From Anaeromusa acidaminophila DSM 3853 (GTDB taxonomy: Bacteria; Bacillota; Negativicutes; Anaeromusales; Anaeromusaceae), in assembly GCF_000374545.1 (NCBI RefSeq), contig NZ_KB894598.1, positions 1 through 64,000 on the forward strand: a stretch of 64,000 nt of DNA. Direction: 5' to 3'. Below, piece by piece: positions 1-8,139 of this stretch. How positions within the stretch are numbered: position 1 is the stretch's first letter; every line of letters starts with the position of its first letter. Both the position numbers and the translations under genes were made by a program. Under the pieces are notes generated by a model. That model ran no database searches and was not told where the DNA came from. It saw nothing but the letters and a program-made list of their open reading frames with translations.

Positions 1-92
1 TAAGATCCATTGCTGAATCTCCGTTCGACTTGCATGTGTTAAGCACGCCGCCAGCGTTCGTCCTGAGCCAGGATCAAACTCTCCGATAAAAT
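1..92 (-). rRNA. rrs: 16S ribosomal RNA, 5' end (partial)
   Basis: Read on the minus strand, this is the start of a small-subunit rRNA. It has the universal AGAGTTTGATCCTGGCTCAG primer site (complement of about 64-83), followed by the conserved GACGAACGCTGGCGGC and the CATGCAAGTCGAACGG stretch leading into variable region V1. The gene runs leftwards out of the window, so only about 90 nt are present. The exact mature 5' end is approximate. Upstream (about 180-225) lies a CCTTGAAAACTGAAC-type leader, common in Firmicutes rRNA operons. Confidence 0.97.
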
Positions 93-247
93 CGAAGAAC
101 TGATGTCAGCTCTTAGTTTAAAAAAAAAATTTTAATTGACTTCCTTCGCCTTGCGGCAAAGGTTGCCTCGCACATCTGGCTTGTTTGCATCGTTCAGTTT
201 TCAAGGAGCACTTGTGTCGCTTGTGTTTCTCAGCGGCAACGTGGTTT

Positions 248-443
248 ATTATGCCACATTGCCCCCGCCTTGTCAACCGGCTTTTTCATTCGCTGCTTGC
301 GCGGCGTTTGCTGCTGGCTGCCTGGGCTCTCTCTCGGCGACGAAAGTGAGTATACCATTGGAAGCAGTCTTCTGTCAACCACTTTTCTCTGTTTCTTTTT
401 CCGAGAGTGATTCTATTATACCTCTGCCTGTTTTCATCGTCAA
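248..443 (-). promoter_or_regulatory. Three tandem sigma-70-type promoters for the rRNA operon
   Basis: Three minus-strand promoters point at the 16S gene. The distal one is TTGACG (443-438), 17 bp, TATAAT (420-415). The middle one is TTGACA (378-373), 18 bp, TATACT (354-349). The proximal one is TTGACA (276-271), 17 bp, CATAAT (253-248). Tandem near-consensus promoters are normal for rRNA operons. The transcribed leader after the last -10 box is about 150 nt. Start points are inferred, not measured. Confidence 0.85.
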
Positions 444-547
444 GACAAGTAAGTGAATTTTCTGTTTTTATAAAGAGATACGGAACGCAGAGTAACAGGG
501 AAAAGCCAGAGGAGTAATATAAGGGAACGGCTTAAGTGAGGTGGCCG

Positions 548-710
548 TAACTGTATTTGAGACTTTTGGGGAGCAAGACGGTCCGCAGGACGCAAAAAAC
601 AGGAGGCGACGGAGAAAAGTTCCGTATGTCTGAGCGCCAGCGAGTTCGCGGAACTGCCGTCGACTCCTGGTTTTGCGAGGCGCGCGGAAATCTTGTCTCA
701 AATACAGTTA
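548..710. other. Large palindromic structured element (candidate ncRNA or mobile palindrome)
   Basis: A perfect 16-bp inverted repeat closes the element: TAACTGTATTTGAGAC at 548-563 and its complement at 695-710. Nested inside is an 18-bp stem with two mismatches (about 595-612 against 658-674). Inside that is AGTTCCG (618-624) paired with CGGAACT (649-655) around a 24-nt loop. A side hairpin GTCC-GCA-GGAC lies at 581-591. No open reading frame with a ribosome-binding site explains it. I do not recognise the family. It could be a structured RNA transcribed from either strand or a palindromic mobile repeat. Confidence 0.6.
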
Positions 711-742
711 TGCTGCCATTTATACAAAAGCTCCTAGCCCTT

Positions 743-783
743 GAAAACCCTTTCGCGCATTTCGCGTATTTCGCGGTTCGTTA
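743..783 (+). repeat. TTCGCG-rich dispersed intergenic repeat, copy 1
   Basis: A 41-bp segment built on TTTCGCG/TTTCGCGGTTCGTTA. It matches 55526-55566 at nearly every position (GAAAACCCTTTCGCG against CAAAACCCTTTCGCG, then CGCGGTTCGTTA in both). Both copies are intergenic. Function is unknown. Confidence 0.6.
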
Positions 784-842
784 TCCCCCGCCAGTTTTCC
801 TATCTCACCCTCTCAAAGCTTGTAAATTCTCGTATAGAGATA

Positions 843-880
843 AAAACGAAGCCCCGGCATTTCTGCAGAGGCTCCGCGAG
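843..880 (-). terminator. Intrinsic terminator of the usp gene
   Basis: On the minus strand, shortly after the usp stop, GCCTCTGCA and TGCCGGGGC form a stem with a GAAA tetraloop and one internal mismatch. A run of five T follows. It ends the universal stress protein transcript. Confidence 0.7.
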
Positions 881-900
881 TGTGCGTTTGCGGCTTTTTG

Positions 901-1335
901 CTATTTGACAACCAAGACCGGAACTTTGGAGTAAGCGACCAGCTTCTGCGCTACGCTGCCAATCAGTAAGCCTTCAAAGCCGCCTGCGCCGCGCGTACCG
1001 CTGACGATCAGCTCCGCTCCGCTAGCTACGCTGTGCTCAATCAGCGTATCCACAATATGTCCCTCCAGAATGTGCGTTTCCACTTTCCGCCCCTTATCGG
1101 CGCATTCCGCACGCAGCAGCTCCATGGATTTTACCATGCCTTCTTTCTGGCTTTCCCTTACACTCGTCATATCCATAGGATAATCCGCATACATGAAGAG
1201 GTTTCCAATTGGCGGCAGAACAGTAACGACATCTACCGTCACTCCCAGACGTTCCTGCAAAGCCAGCGCCCATTCCAATGCCACCTTGCTATACGTTGAG
1301 CCATCGTACGCAACCATAATCTTGCTAGTGAGCAT
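901..1335 (-). CDS. Universal stress protein, UspA family
   Basis: A 144-residue soluble cytoplasmic protein of the UspA fold (single domain, about 140-150 residues in this family). The N-terminal strand KIMVAYDGSTYS carries the nucleotide-proximal Asp. The C-terminal GTRGAGGFEGLLIGSVAQ stretch is the G-2x-G-9x-G(S) ATP-binding signature, so an ATP-binding member is likely. The start at 1335 is preceded by GGAGGGG; an in-frame ATG 18 bp upstream would place that Shine-Dalgarno inside the gene, so I reject it. The gene is monocistronic, 88 bp after the RND pump gene, with its own promoter and terminator. The process it protects against is not visible from sequence. Confidence 0.9.
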   Translation of the reverse strand: MLTSKIMVAYDGSTYSKVALEWALALQERLGVTVDVVTVLPPIGNLFMYADYPMDMTSVRESQKEGMVKSMELLRAECADKGRKVETHILEGHIVDTLIEHSVASGAELIVSGTRGAGGFEGLLIGSVAQKLVAYSKVPVLVVK

Positions 1336-1382
1336 ACTCTTCCCCTCCTTCACGGTTTAGGAAACTATTGACTTCTTCTTTC

Positions 1383-1411
1383 ATTATATATGATTTTTAA
1401 GCGCTTTTAAA
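1383..1411 (-). promoter_or_regulatory. Promoter of the usp gene
   Basis: TTTAAA (1411-1406), 17 bp, TATAAT (1388-1383), directed at the usp start. An imperfect palindrome around AAGCGCTT overlaps the -35 side. It resembles a CcpA cre box with two mismatches, which is too weak to claim. Confidence 0.55.
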
Positions 1412-1423
1412 GTCTGAATATTC

Positions 1424-4400
1424 TCATTCTGTTTGCTTTGACTCAACTTTGTACCAAGCTGCATAAAGGGCTGGCAAGAAAAGCAGCGTCAGCACGGTAG
1501 CCACAAAAAGGCCGCCCATAATCGCCACCGCCATAGGCCCCCAAAAAGCGCTGCCCGAAAGAGGAATCATCGCCAAAATAGCTGCTGCCGCCGTTAGCAT
1601 GATCGGACGAAAGCGAAGCAGCGCCGAATTGATAATCGCATGCCAAGGCGATTCCCCCTTGGCCAAATGCTGGTCGATCTGATCAATCAAGATTACGGAG
1701 TTACGCATAATCATGCCCGCCAACGCAATAACCCCCAGCTGCGCTACATAGCCCATCGGCTTTTGCAGCGCCACTAAAAACAAAGTTACCCCAATTAGGC
1801 CTAAGGGCGCCGTAAACAACACCAGCAGCATTTTGGAAATGTTCTGCAGTTGCAGCATCAGCAGGATAAGAATCACTACGATCATCGCCGGATAAATTTC
1901 CACCAGCTCCGCCATGGACCTAGCGCTATCCTCGGCATTACCGCCAATCGCAATGGCGTACCCGGGCGGCAGCTGCTGGCGCAGCGGAGCTAGACGCTCA
2001 TAAACGCCGCTCGTTACATCATTGCCTGTTACGCCTTTAGCTACCTCTGCTTGTACGGTAATAGTCGGCCGCAGCGTGCGCCGCCAAATCGAGGCATCCT
2101 CCGCTCCATAGGAAATTTGAGCAATTTGTTCCAGCGGCACATACCGTCCCTGCCCTATGTGAATTTGCAACGTTTTTAGCGCCGCCAAATCATTTTTATC
2201 AATTCCTTCATTGCGTAACACCAAAGGAATCGTTTTATCCCGCTCCCGATAATCCGTTATGCTGTAACCGGACAGCGCCGTCTGCAAGCTAGCCGAAAGA
2301 GCTTGACTGTCCGCTCCCATCACGCGCGCCTTATCCTGATCTACGGCAATCCGCACGGATTTACCTTGTTCGAACCAGTCATAGGCAACCGTTGTAACCC
2401 CCGGATAGCCACGCAATTCCGCCGCCACTTGCGAGGCTATTTCACGTACCTTGCCTACTTTCTCGCCGGATACGCGCAGCATCACCGGATACGACGCCGG
2501 CGGACCAGTGGAAAGCACTCGGGTATGAACCAAGGCCTGCGGCAATTGCGGCGCAACAACATCCCGAATATGCTGTTCTAAAGAAATACGAGCTTCCGCG
2601 CTAGTAGTAAGGATAATAGCCTGAGCAAAATTATCGCCTCCCGGCGGCGCATCTACTACCAACACAAAACGAGGCGTCGGCTTTTTCAAATAGCCGGCGA
2701 TATTCACAATCCGCTTGTCCTCTGCAAGAAGCATTTGGAACTTTTGCAAGGCCTCGTCCGTTTGTTCCAGCGACGCCCCTTCGGGCAGCGTCAGATCCAC
2801 GATCAACTCCGGCCGCACCGATTGCGGGAAAAATTCTTCTTTCACCAAGCTGTTCATCGCGATACAGGCGACAAAGGCCGCCAAGGTCGTACCAATGACC
2901 AGCCAGCGCCGCCGCAAACAAAATTCCAGGATACGTCGAAAAGCCCGATTAAAACGAGTATCCGGCACTTCATGCTCTCCCGCCTCGGCCTCTCCGATAT
3001 GAGGCGTCACTTTTAAAATGCGATGTCCCAAGAGAGGAATGACCGTTACCGCCACAATCCAGGACACTACCAAAGCCATGGCCACCACCCAGAAAATAGC
3101 GCCTGTGTATTCCGAGGTGCTGCCAGCGGAAAAGCCTACAGGCATAAAACCGGCGGCCGTAATCAACGTACCTGTCAGCATGGGAAATGCAGTTACGGTA
3201 TAAGCGTAGCTGGCGGCCCGCTCCTTGTCGAAGCCTTGCTCCAGCTTTAGCTGCATCATTTCGATCGCAATGATGGCATCGTCCACCAAGAGACCCAAGG
3301 CGATAATCAACGCCCCCAAAGACGTTTTGTGCAAATCAATGCCAGTGCCCTTCATGGCAATAAACACACAGCACAGCACCAAGGGAATGCTAAAGACCAC
3401 TACCAGACCTGCCCGGCGGCCCAAACTGAAAAAGCTAACCACCAAAACAATGACTACCGCTTCTAAAAGAGTCTTCATAAATTCACTAATGGACTCTTTA
3501 ACTACCTGCGGCTGATCCGCTACCGGCGAAATCTCCATGCCCGCCGGCATTTCCGCACGTATGCGTAAAAGTTCCTTGTTCAGATTTTCCCCCAAGGAAA
3601 GGATATTCCCTCCGTCGCGCATGGACACAGCCAAACCGACAGCCGGCTTACCATTAAAATACATCTTCGCGTCCGGCGGTTCCGAGTAGCCGCGATGCAC
3701 CCTAGCAATGTCCCCGAGACGAAAGGTGCGCCCGTTGGCCCTGATGCCCAGGCTCTGAATCTGTTCCACACTCTGAAACATACCACTGACGCGCAGATAT
3801 ACATTATCGCTGTCCGTCTCCATGCGCCCTGCCGGAGTCATCGCATTCTGCCGGCTCAAGGTCTGTACAATTAATGCCGGGTCCAACTGCAGCGCCGCAA
3901 GTTTGCTGTTCTCAATTTCGATATAAATTTTCTCTTGCTGCGCCCCAATAATGTCCACCTTGCTCACATCCGGCAACGTTAGCAGTTGCAGGCGCAGGCG
4001 ATCGGCCTCGTCTTTCAGCTCGGCCATAGAAAAATCATCCGACGTCAGCACATAAATAGAACCGAAGGTATCCCCAAAAGTATCATTAAAGAAGGGACCT
4101 TGAATATCCGCAGGCAAAGTCGAGCGGATATCGCCCACCATATTGCGCACTTTCAGCCATGTCGGCTTAATCTGGTTAATCGCAACATAGTCATCCACCT
4201 TCACATAGATCGTAGCCACCCCGGGCTGCGATTTGCTGCGGATGCTGTCCAGCCCCGGGGTTTCCTGCAGCTTCTTTTCAATTTTATCGACAACTTGCTC
4301 TTCCATTTGCTTGGCTGTCGCTCCCGGCCAAGCCACAGATACGACCATCTCACGCACCGTATAGGAAGGATCCTCCGCCCGTCCCAATCGCAAATAAGAA

Positions 4401-4489
4401 AGAATCCCCGCCACAAAACAAAGAGCCATGAAAAAATACATGAGCTGCCTGTGCTTAAGAGCCCATTCGCTCAGATTAAAATGCTGCAC
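1424..4489 (-). CDS. RND efflux pump inner-membrane transporter, AcrB/HAE-1-like
   Basis: 1021 residues, the normal size for the AcrB/MexB superfamily of proton-driven, three-component drug or solvent exporters. A first membrane helix (about 15-35) is followed by a large periplasmic porter loop. A helix cluster at about 335-500 carries the proton-relay pair VDD (residues 402-404) in TM4. A second periplasmic loop and a second helix cluster reach the C-terminus, so the duplicated topology is intact. Translation most likely begins at the GTG at 4489, which directly abuts the TGA of the adaptor gene, with GGAAGGAGG upstream; the two are translationally coupled. No TolC-like channel gene is in the window. 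Substrate cannot be read from sequence. Confidence 0.93.
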   Translation of the reverse strand: MQHFNLSEWALKHRQLMYFFMALCFVAGILSYLRLGRAEDPSYTVREMVVSVAWPGATAKQMEEQVVDKIEKKLQETPGLDSIRSKSQPGVATIYVKVDDYVAINQIKPTWLKVRNMVGDIRSTLPADIQGPFFNDTFGDTFGSIYVLTSDDFSMAELKDEADRLRLQLLTLPDVSKVDIIGAQQEKIYIEIENSKLAALQLDPALIVQTLSRQNAMTPAGRMETDSDNVYLRVSGMFQSVEQIQSLGIRANGRTFRLGDIARVHRGYSEPPDAKMYFNGKPAVGLAVSMRDGGNILSLGENLNKELLRIRAEMPAGMEISPVADQPQVVKESISEFMKTLLEAVVIVLVVSFFSLGRRAGLVVVFSIPLVLCCVFIAMKGTGIDLHKTSLGALIIALGLLVDDAIIAIEMMQLKLEQGFDKERAASYAYTVTAFPMLTGTLITAAGFMPVGFSAGSTSEYTGAIFWVVAMALVVSWIVAVTVIPLLGHRILKVTPHIGEAEAGEHEVPDTRFNRAFRRILEFCLRRRWLVIGTTLAAFVACIAMNSLVKEEFFPQSVRPELIVDLTLPEGASLEQTDEALQKFQMLLAEDKRIVNIAGYLKKPTPRFVLVVDAPPGGDNFAQAIILTTSAEARISLEQHIRDVVAPQLPQALVHTRVLSTGPPASYPVMLRVSGEKVGKVREIASQVAAELRGYPGVTTVAYDWFEQGKSVRIAVDQDKARVMGADSQALSASLQTALSGYSITDYRERDKTIPLVLRNEGIDKNDLAALKTLQIHIGQGRYVPLEQIAQISYGAEDASIWRRTLRPTITVQAEVAKGVTGNDVTSGVYERLAPLRQQLPPGYAIAIGGNAEDSARSMAELVEIYPAMIVVILILLMLQLQNISKMLLVLFTAPLGLIGVTLFLVALQKPMGYVAQLGVIALAGMIMRNSVILIDQIDQHLAKGESPWHAIINSALLRFRPIMLTAAAAILAMIPLSGSAFWGPMAVAIMGGLFVATVLTLLFLPALYAAWYKVESKQTE

Positions 4490-5572
4490 TCAACGTCCGC
4501 CTCCTTCCCAAATGCGGACGCTCTGGCCTTCCGACAATTTCTGCACGCCAGCAACAACAATCGTTTCCTGCGCAGCAAGCCCTTCCAACACCACCACATC
4601 ATTCTTGCCGTACTCGCCCAAGCGCACCGGGCGAAAATGCACTTTTTCATCCTGTACCACCCACACGCCGCTTTGGCCATCGCTCTGATATACAGCGGCC
4701 AAGGGAATGCGCAGCGCCTGCACCGCACCGGCTTCAAGGGCCACGCTAGCGCTCATGCCTAAATATACTTGCTCTGGAGGCTGCACCAAAGACACGCGAA
4801 CCTTATATGTACGGGTTACCGGATCCGCTTGGGGCGTCACTTCCCGAATATTGCCGGAAACCACCATCCCCGGCAGCGCCCAAAAAGAGACCTGCACCGG
4901 TTTCCCGGCGAATAGCTCTTGCACGCGGTTTTCCGGCACTGCAAACTCCACTTCCTTTTCCCCGTCTCCTACCAGCGTCAATACCGGCTGCCCTGCAGAC
5001 ACCACCTGGCCGACTTCGCCGCTGATGGCAGAAACGACCCCGGCGCGATCCGCCGTAAGCACACTGTAAGAAAGCTGATTGCCCCCTTCGCCGTAGGCGG
5101 CTGTCGCCGACCTGGCTTTGGCTTCCGCCGCCTCATATTGGGCCACCTGCGTATCATAGGCTTGGCGGCTAATCGCTTGCTGTTCATAAAGTTCTCGAGA
5201 ACGTTCCAGATTTCGCTGCGCCAGTTTCAGATCCGCCTCAGCACCAGCCACGCCGGAAGCCGCCCGTTCCAAAGACAGCGTCAAATCGCTGGGTTCCAAT
5301 CGGAATAACGGATCTCCCGGAGCCACTCTGGCCCCAGCGTCCACTAACCGTTCTTGAATCTTGCCGGCCACTCGGAAGGAAAGCTGGCTCTCCTTGCGCC
5401 CCTTCACCTCACCGGCATAAAGACCGCTGGCCAATTGATTGCTCGCGCCAACGCTTTCCACTTTAACAGCCACTTTATTTTCCAATACTTCTTGTTTCGC
5501 TCCACAGCCCCCCAAAAACACAAGCGCCGCCAACATCGCCGCCGCATAGGGCCTACAATTCATTCTTTGCAA
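4490..5572 (-). CDS. RND efflux periplasmic adaptor (membrane fusion) lipoprotein
   Basis: 360 residues, HlyD/AcrA family. The N-terminus is a lipoprotein signal with lipobox LGGC (about residues 20-23), so the mature protein should be anchored by a lipidated Cys. Next come a split biotinyl-lipoyl-like domain (around residues 60-80 and 165-200), a helical hairpin (about 90-160) and a beta-barrel plus membrane-proximal domain. The probable start is TTG at 5572, with GAGGTG 7 nt upstream; the ATG at codon 4 is too far from that site. It is the first gene of a two-gene operon with the RND transporter and would link that pump to an outer-membrane channel. Confidence 0.9.
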   Translation of the reverse strand: MQRMNCRPYAAAMLAALVFLGGCGAKQEVLENKVAVKVESVGASNQLASGLYAGEVKGRKESQLSFRVAGKIQERLVDAGARVAPGDPLFRLEPSDLTLSLERAASGVAGAEADLKLAQRNLERSRELYEQQAISRQAYDTQVAQYEAAEAKARSATAAYGEGGNQLSYSVLTADRAGVVSAISGEVGQVVSAGQPVLTLVGDGEKEVEFAVPENRVQELFAGKPVQVSFWALPGMVVSGNIREVTPQADPVTRTYKVRVSLVQPPEQVYLGMSASVALEAGAVQALRIPLAAVYQSDGQSGVWVVQDEKVHFRPVRLGEYGKNDVVVLEGLAAQETIVVAGVQKLSEGQSVRIWEGGGR

Positions 5573-5607
5573 ATTAGTTCACCTCTTCGTACTATATCGC
5601 TGACTTT

Positions 5608-5636
5608 AGTTTAGGACGACGTACTTTTCTTGTCAA
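5608..5636 (-). promoter_or_regulatory. Promoter of the RND operon
   Basis: TTGACA (5636-5631), 17 bp, TAAACT (5613-5608), about 35 bp before the adaptor start. No regulator gene of the TetR or MarR type adjoins the operon. Confidence 0.65.
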
Positions 5637-5682
5637 GAGCGATATCCTTCTCCAACTTGCCTCAACAGCGTCGCCAACGTAA

Positions 5683-7314
5683 TTATTTTTTCTCCTGCAT
5701 TTCCACGCGCCAACTCGCCGGGGGCGCTTTATCGGCGGGATATTCCTGCGGCATCGCAATCGCGCTGCCATCACGCACCGCCATATAGTGAGGAGACATG
5801 ATTTCCACCCCCGCCGCAAAAAAAGAATCCTGAATGCGTTGATGCAATTCCGAATAGATTTCCAACATATTCTGCGGCTGCCGGGTATATGCATTCAATT
5901 GATACACCACATAAAAATCATTTAAAGCCCGCTGCAATACAAATGGCTGCGGCTGTTCCAATATAAAGGTTGTTTCTTTCGCCGCTTGCAATAGCAGCTC
6001 ATGCACTTGCCTCCACGAAGTGTCATACCCTATCGTTATTTCCGTATATAAGATTAGCCCCGGCCCTTCCGCTAGCAAGGAATAATTCACTACATGCGAA
6101 GACAGCAACGTCGAATTAGGAACCGTGATTTCCTCATTCTTCACCGTTTTCAATTTGACTGCCAACAGCCCTTTCTCCAAGACATCGCCGACAACATCGC
6201 CCACTTTGATCCGATCGCCTACACGAAAAGCCCGGGTATAGATTAACGCCGTCCCCGCCAAAATCTGAGACATGAGTGAGGAAGAGCCTACAGAAACTAA
6301 AACGCCGACAAAAACGGACACTCCCTTGAAGACTTCCGAGTTAGAACCCGGAATATAGGGGAAAATTACTACTAAAACCAATAACACCCACAGTAAGCGC
6401 ACGATGCGATACGTAGGTTCCGCCCATTCCGCATAGAATCCGTTCAATTTCAGATTCCCATTCTGCAGTTGCCGAAACACCGTATGAATCAACCGCAGCG
6501 CGTAACGACTAAAAAACAAAACAACTACAATCATCATTAAATTGGGCAACTGATCGACGAACCATTGTGAAATCTGACCAACCGGCCCCAACAAAAAGCT
6601 CAGTAGTTTGCCGGAAATATCCTTAGTCCACGAAAAAAAAGATAATGAAAACGACGCATATATGTATAGCAGCATCAGCCAGCCCAAACGGTAGATTACG
6701 GTCCAAAGCTGACGCAGCCTAGTTCCCACTACAAGCGGCGTTAAAACCTGCCAGTTCTGCAGCTGAGCGCGCGCCGACGTCAAGGTCGCCACCCAGGGGA
6801 TCAGATTCTGCACAAACCGTCCTATTCGCTTCCAAAGCCACCCTAAACAAAGGAACACTAGCAAGCCGCCGCCCTCAATCGCAGCCAGCCGTCCCCTTCC
6901 CTCCCACGTACGAACGCGCTTATACGTCTCCAACGCAGTTTGCATCCGTTCAGCCCGTTGACGAGCCAAATTTTCAACATCAACGCCCGCCAGAAGCGCT
7001 TCATCTTCTCTAACTGTATGAATAAGCACCTGACCCGCCGTTATTTTCCACTCGTTATTTTCCCGAAATACATTCAACGCAGGCAGTGAAGCTTCTTCTT
7101 CCGCTAAACGACTCAAACGGTCCTCAATAATTCCCGCCCGCTCTTCCGGACTAAAGGTTCCTTCCGGCAGCAGCACAGAAAACAAAACTTCCCCTTCAAA
7201 AACCACTTCTGCCGGTTCGCTTGCCCCTTTGGGCAAAAATGCGTCGGCCGCAGCGATCGCTGCGCCACAAAGCATTAATGCAGCTAAAATACAACTAACC
7301 ACAACCCGTCTCAT
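5683..7314 (-). CDS. MscS-family mechanosensitive channel with secreted N-terminal region
   Basis: 543 residues, larger than E. coli MscS (286). A signal peptide (1-22) is followed by about 115 residues of probably extracytoplasmic domain. Membrane helices lie near 148-162, 205-230, 258-275 and 305-322. The MscS core has the glycine/alanine-rich pore helix at about 330-357, a beta domain at 358-415 with RAFRVGDRIKVGDVVGDV, and a C-terminal alpha/beta domain to about 525. The first M sits next to the signal peptide, so this start is accepted. Family role: relief of turgor on hypo-osmotic shock. It is a single gene and lies 110 bp beyond the start of the RND operon. Confidence 0.9.
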   Translation of the reverse strand: MRRVVVSCILAALMLCGAAIAAADAFLPKGASEPAEVVFEGEVLFSVLLPEGTFSPEERAGIIEDRLSRLAEEEASLPALNVFRENNEWKITAGQVLIHTVREDEALLAGVDVENLARQRAERMQTALETYKRVRTWEGRGRLAAIEGGGLLVFLCLGWLWKRIGRFVQNLIPWVATLTSARAQLQNWQVLTPLVVGTRLRQLWTVIYRLGWLMLLYIYASFSLSFFSWTKDISGKLLSFLLGPVGQISQWFVDQLPNLMMIVVVLFFSRYALRLIHTVFRQLQNGNLKLNGFYAEWAEPTYRIVRLLWVLLVLVVIFPYIPGSNSEVFKGVSVFVGVLVSVGSSSLMSQILAGTALIYTRAFRVGDRIKVGDVVGDVLEKGLLAVKLKTVKNEEITVPNSTLLSSHVVNYSLLAEGPGLILYTEITIGYDTSWRQVHELLLQAAKETTFILEQPQPFVLQRALNDFYVVYQLNAYTRQPQNMLEIYSELHQRIQDSFFAAGVEIMSPHYMAVRDGSAIAMPQEYPADKAPPASWRVEMQEKK

Positions 7315-7413
7315 ATCTTACCAGCACCTCTCCCAGCGAGTTTTCAACGAAAAGCTCCCCGGCTTTCTCGTCCAAACCATAGCCAGGGACGACAGCAAAA
7401 TCTCTTACAGATG

Positions 7414-7450
7414 AAAAAGGCGCAAGACAATACTGCCTTGCGCCTAAAAA
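7414..7450 (-). terminator. Intrinsic terminator after the DUF3298-like gene
   Basis: Minus-strand stem AGGCGCAAG / CTTGCGCCT followed by a T run, immediately after the stop codon at 7451. Confidence 0.8.
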
Positions 7451-7978
7451 TTATAAATTACGATACTCTGGTTTTAACAACTCCTGCACCTGCGCAAAAG
7501 AAATCAAAAACTCCACTTGCCCCATGCGGGCTGGAGCAATCTCACAGGGGCGAAAATAGACAACAATACCTTGGGGCGTCAAATAAAATGTCTGCTCCTC
7601 GCGAATACCTTGGAAACAATACCGCCCACTTTCCGGTCTAGCCATAATAAGTGCATTAATACGCTTAGCATACGCATCTCCGGGAAGGAACAAGTCCGCA
7701 AGGCGAAGCTGTCTACCATCTTCTACGCGATAAGTAAGACCAACGGCATTTCGCTGCCCCTGTTTGGCCGCCAACACACCGCTGACAACCAGCCCGTCGT
7801 TAAAACGCACATCATACTCTCCTGGCAGGCGTTGACCTTGCAATTCCTGATGCTGCTTGGCCTCCGGCGGCGCCGTGATTACCGCTGCTTCCGCCTGGGG
7901 CCATGCGCCAAACAAAACTGCCGCTGCCGCCATTCCCGCCAAACCTGTTTTCAGAACCGACACAGTACGTTCATTCAT
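7451..7978 (-). CDS. Secreted DUF3298-like protein
   Basis: 175 residues from the ATG at 7978, which has AGGAGG upstream. The longer frame to 8077 lacks a site and is rejected. A signal peptide ends in QAEA-A at about residue 30. The rest resembles the C-terminal domain of the RsiV/DUF3298 group: a beta-rich 'LTYRVEDGRQLRLADLF' segment, then an FYLTPQGIVVYF-type strand. In RsiV this fold binds lysozyme, but the anti-sigma part is absent here. I would only call it an extracytoplasmic DUF3298-like protein. It stands alone between a permease gene and the mscS gene, with its own terminator. Confidence 0.7.
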   Translation of the reverse strand: MNERTVSVLKTGLAGMAAAAVLFGAWPQAEAAVITAPPEAKQHQELQGQRLPGEYDVRFNDGLVVSGVLAAKQGQRNAVGLTYRVEDGRQLRLADLFLPGDAYAKRINALIMARPESGRYCFQGIREEQTFYLTPQGIVVYFRPCEIAPARMGQVEFLISFAQVQELLKPEYRNL

Positions 7979-8139
7979 ACCGCTAGGTACCTCCTGATTC
8001 TTTTGGTTTGTCTTTGCGGATTCACCGTTCACTTTTGCCGTCCTTTGCACCTCCTGCGCCGCCGGGCAGCATGCCACCCGACAGATGAAATTGTTCCTTT
8101 ATTCGACACATCGCAACACGATTCCTGCTTCACTTCGTT

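Noticed and set aside
136-456. Plus-strand frame across the rRNA promoter region
   Set aside because: It overlaps three strong minus-strand promoters and the rRNA leader and lacks a ribosome site.
557-934. Plus-strand frame through the structured element
   Set aside because: Its start lies in the terminal stem, it has no ribosome site, and it overlaps the usp terminator and 3' end.
1395-1415. CcpA cre site at the usp promoter
   Set aside because: Two mismatches at conserved positions; the AAGCGCTT palindrome alone is not enough.
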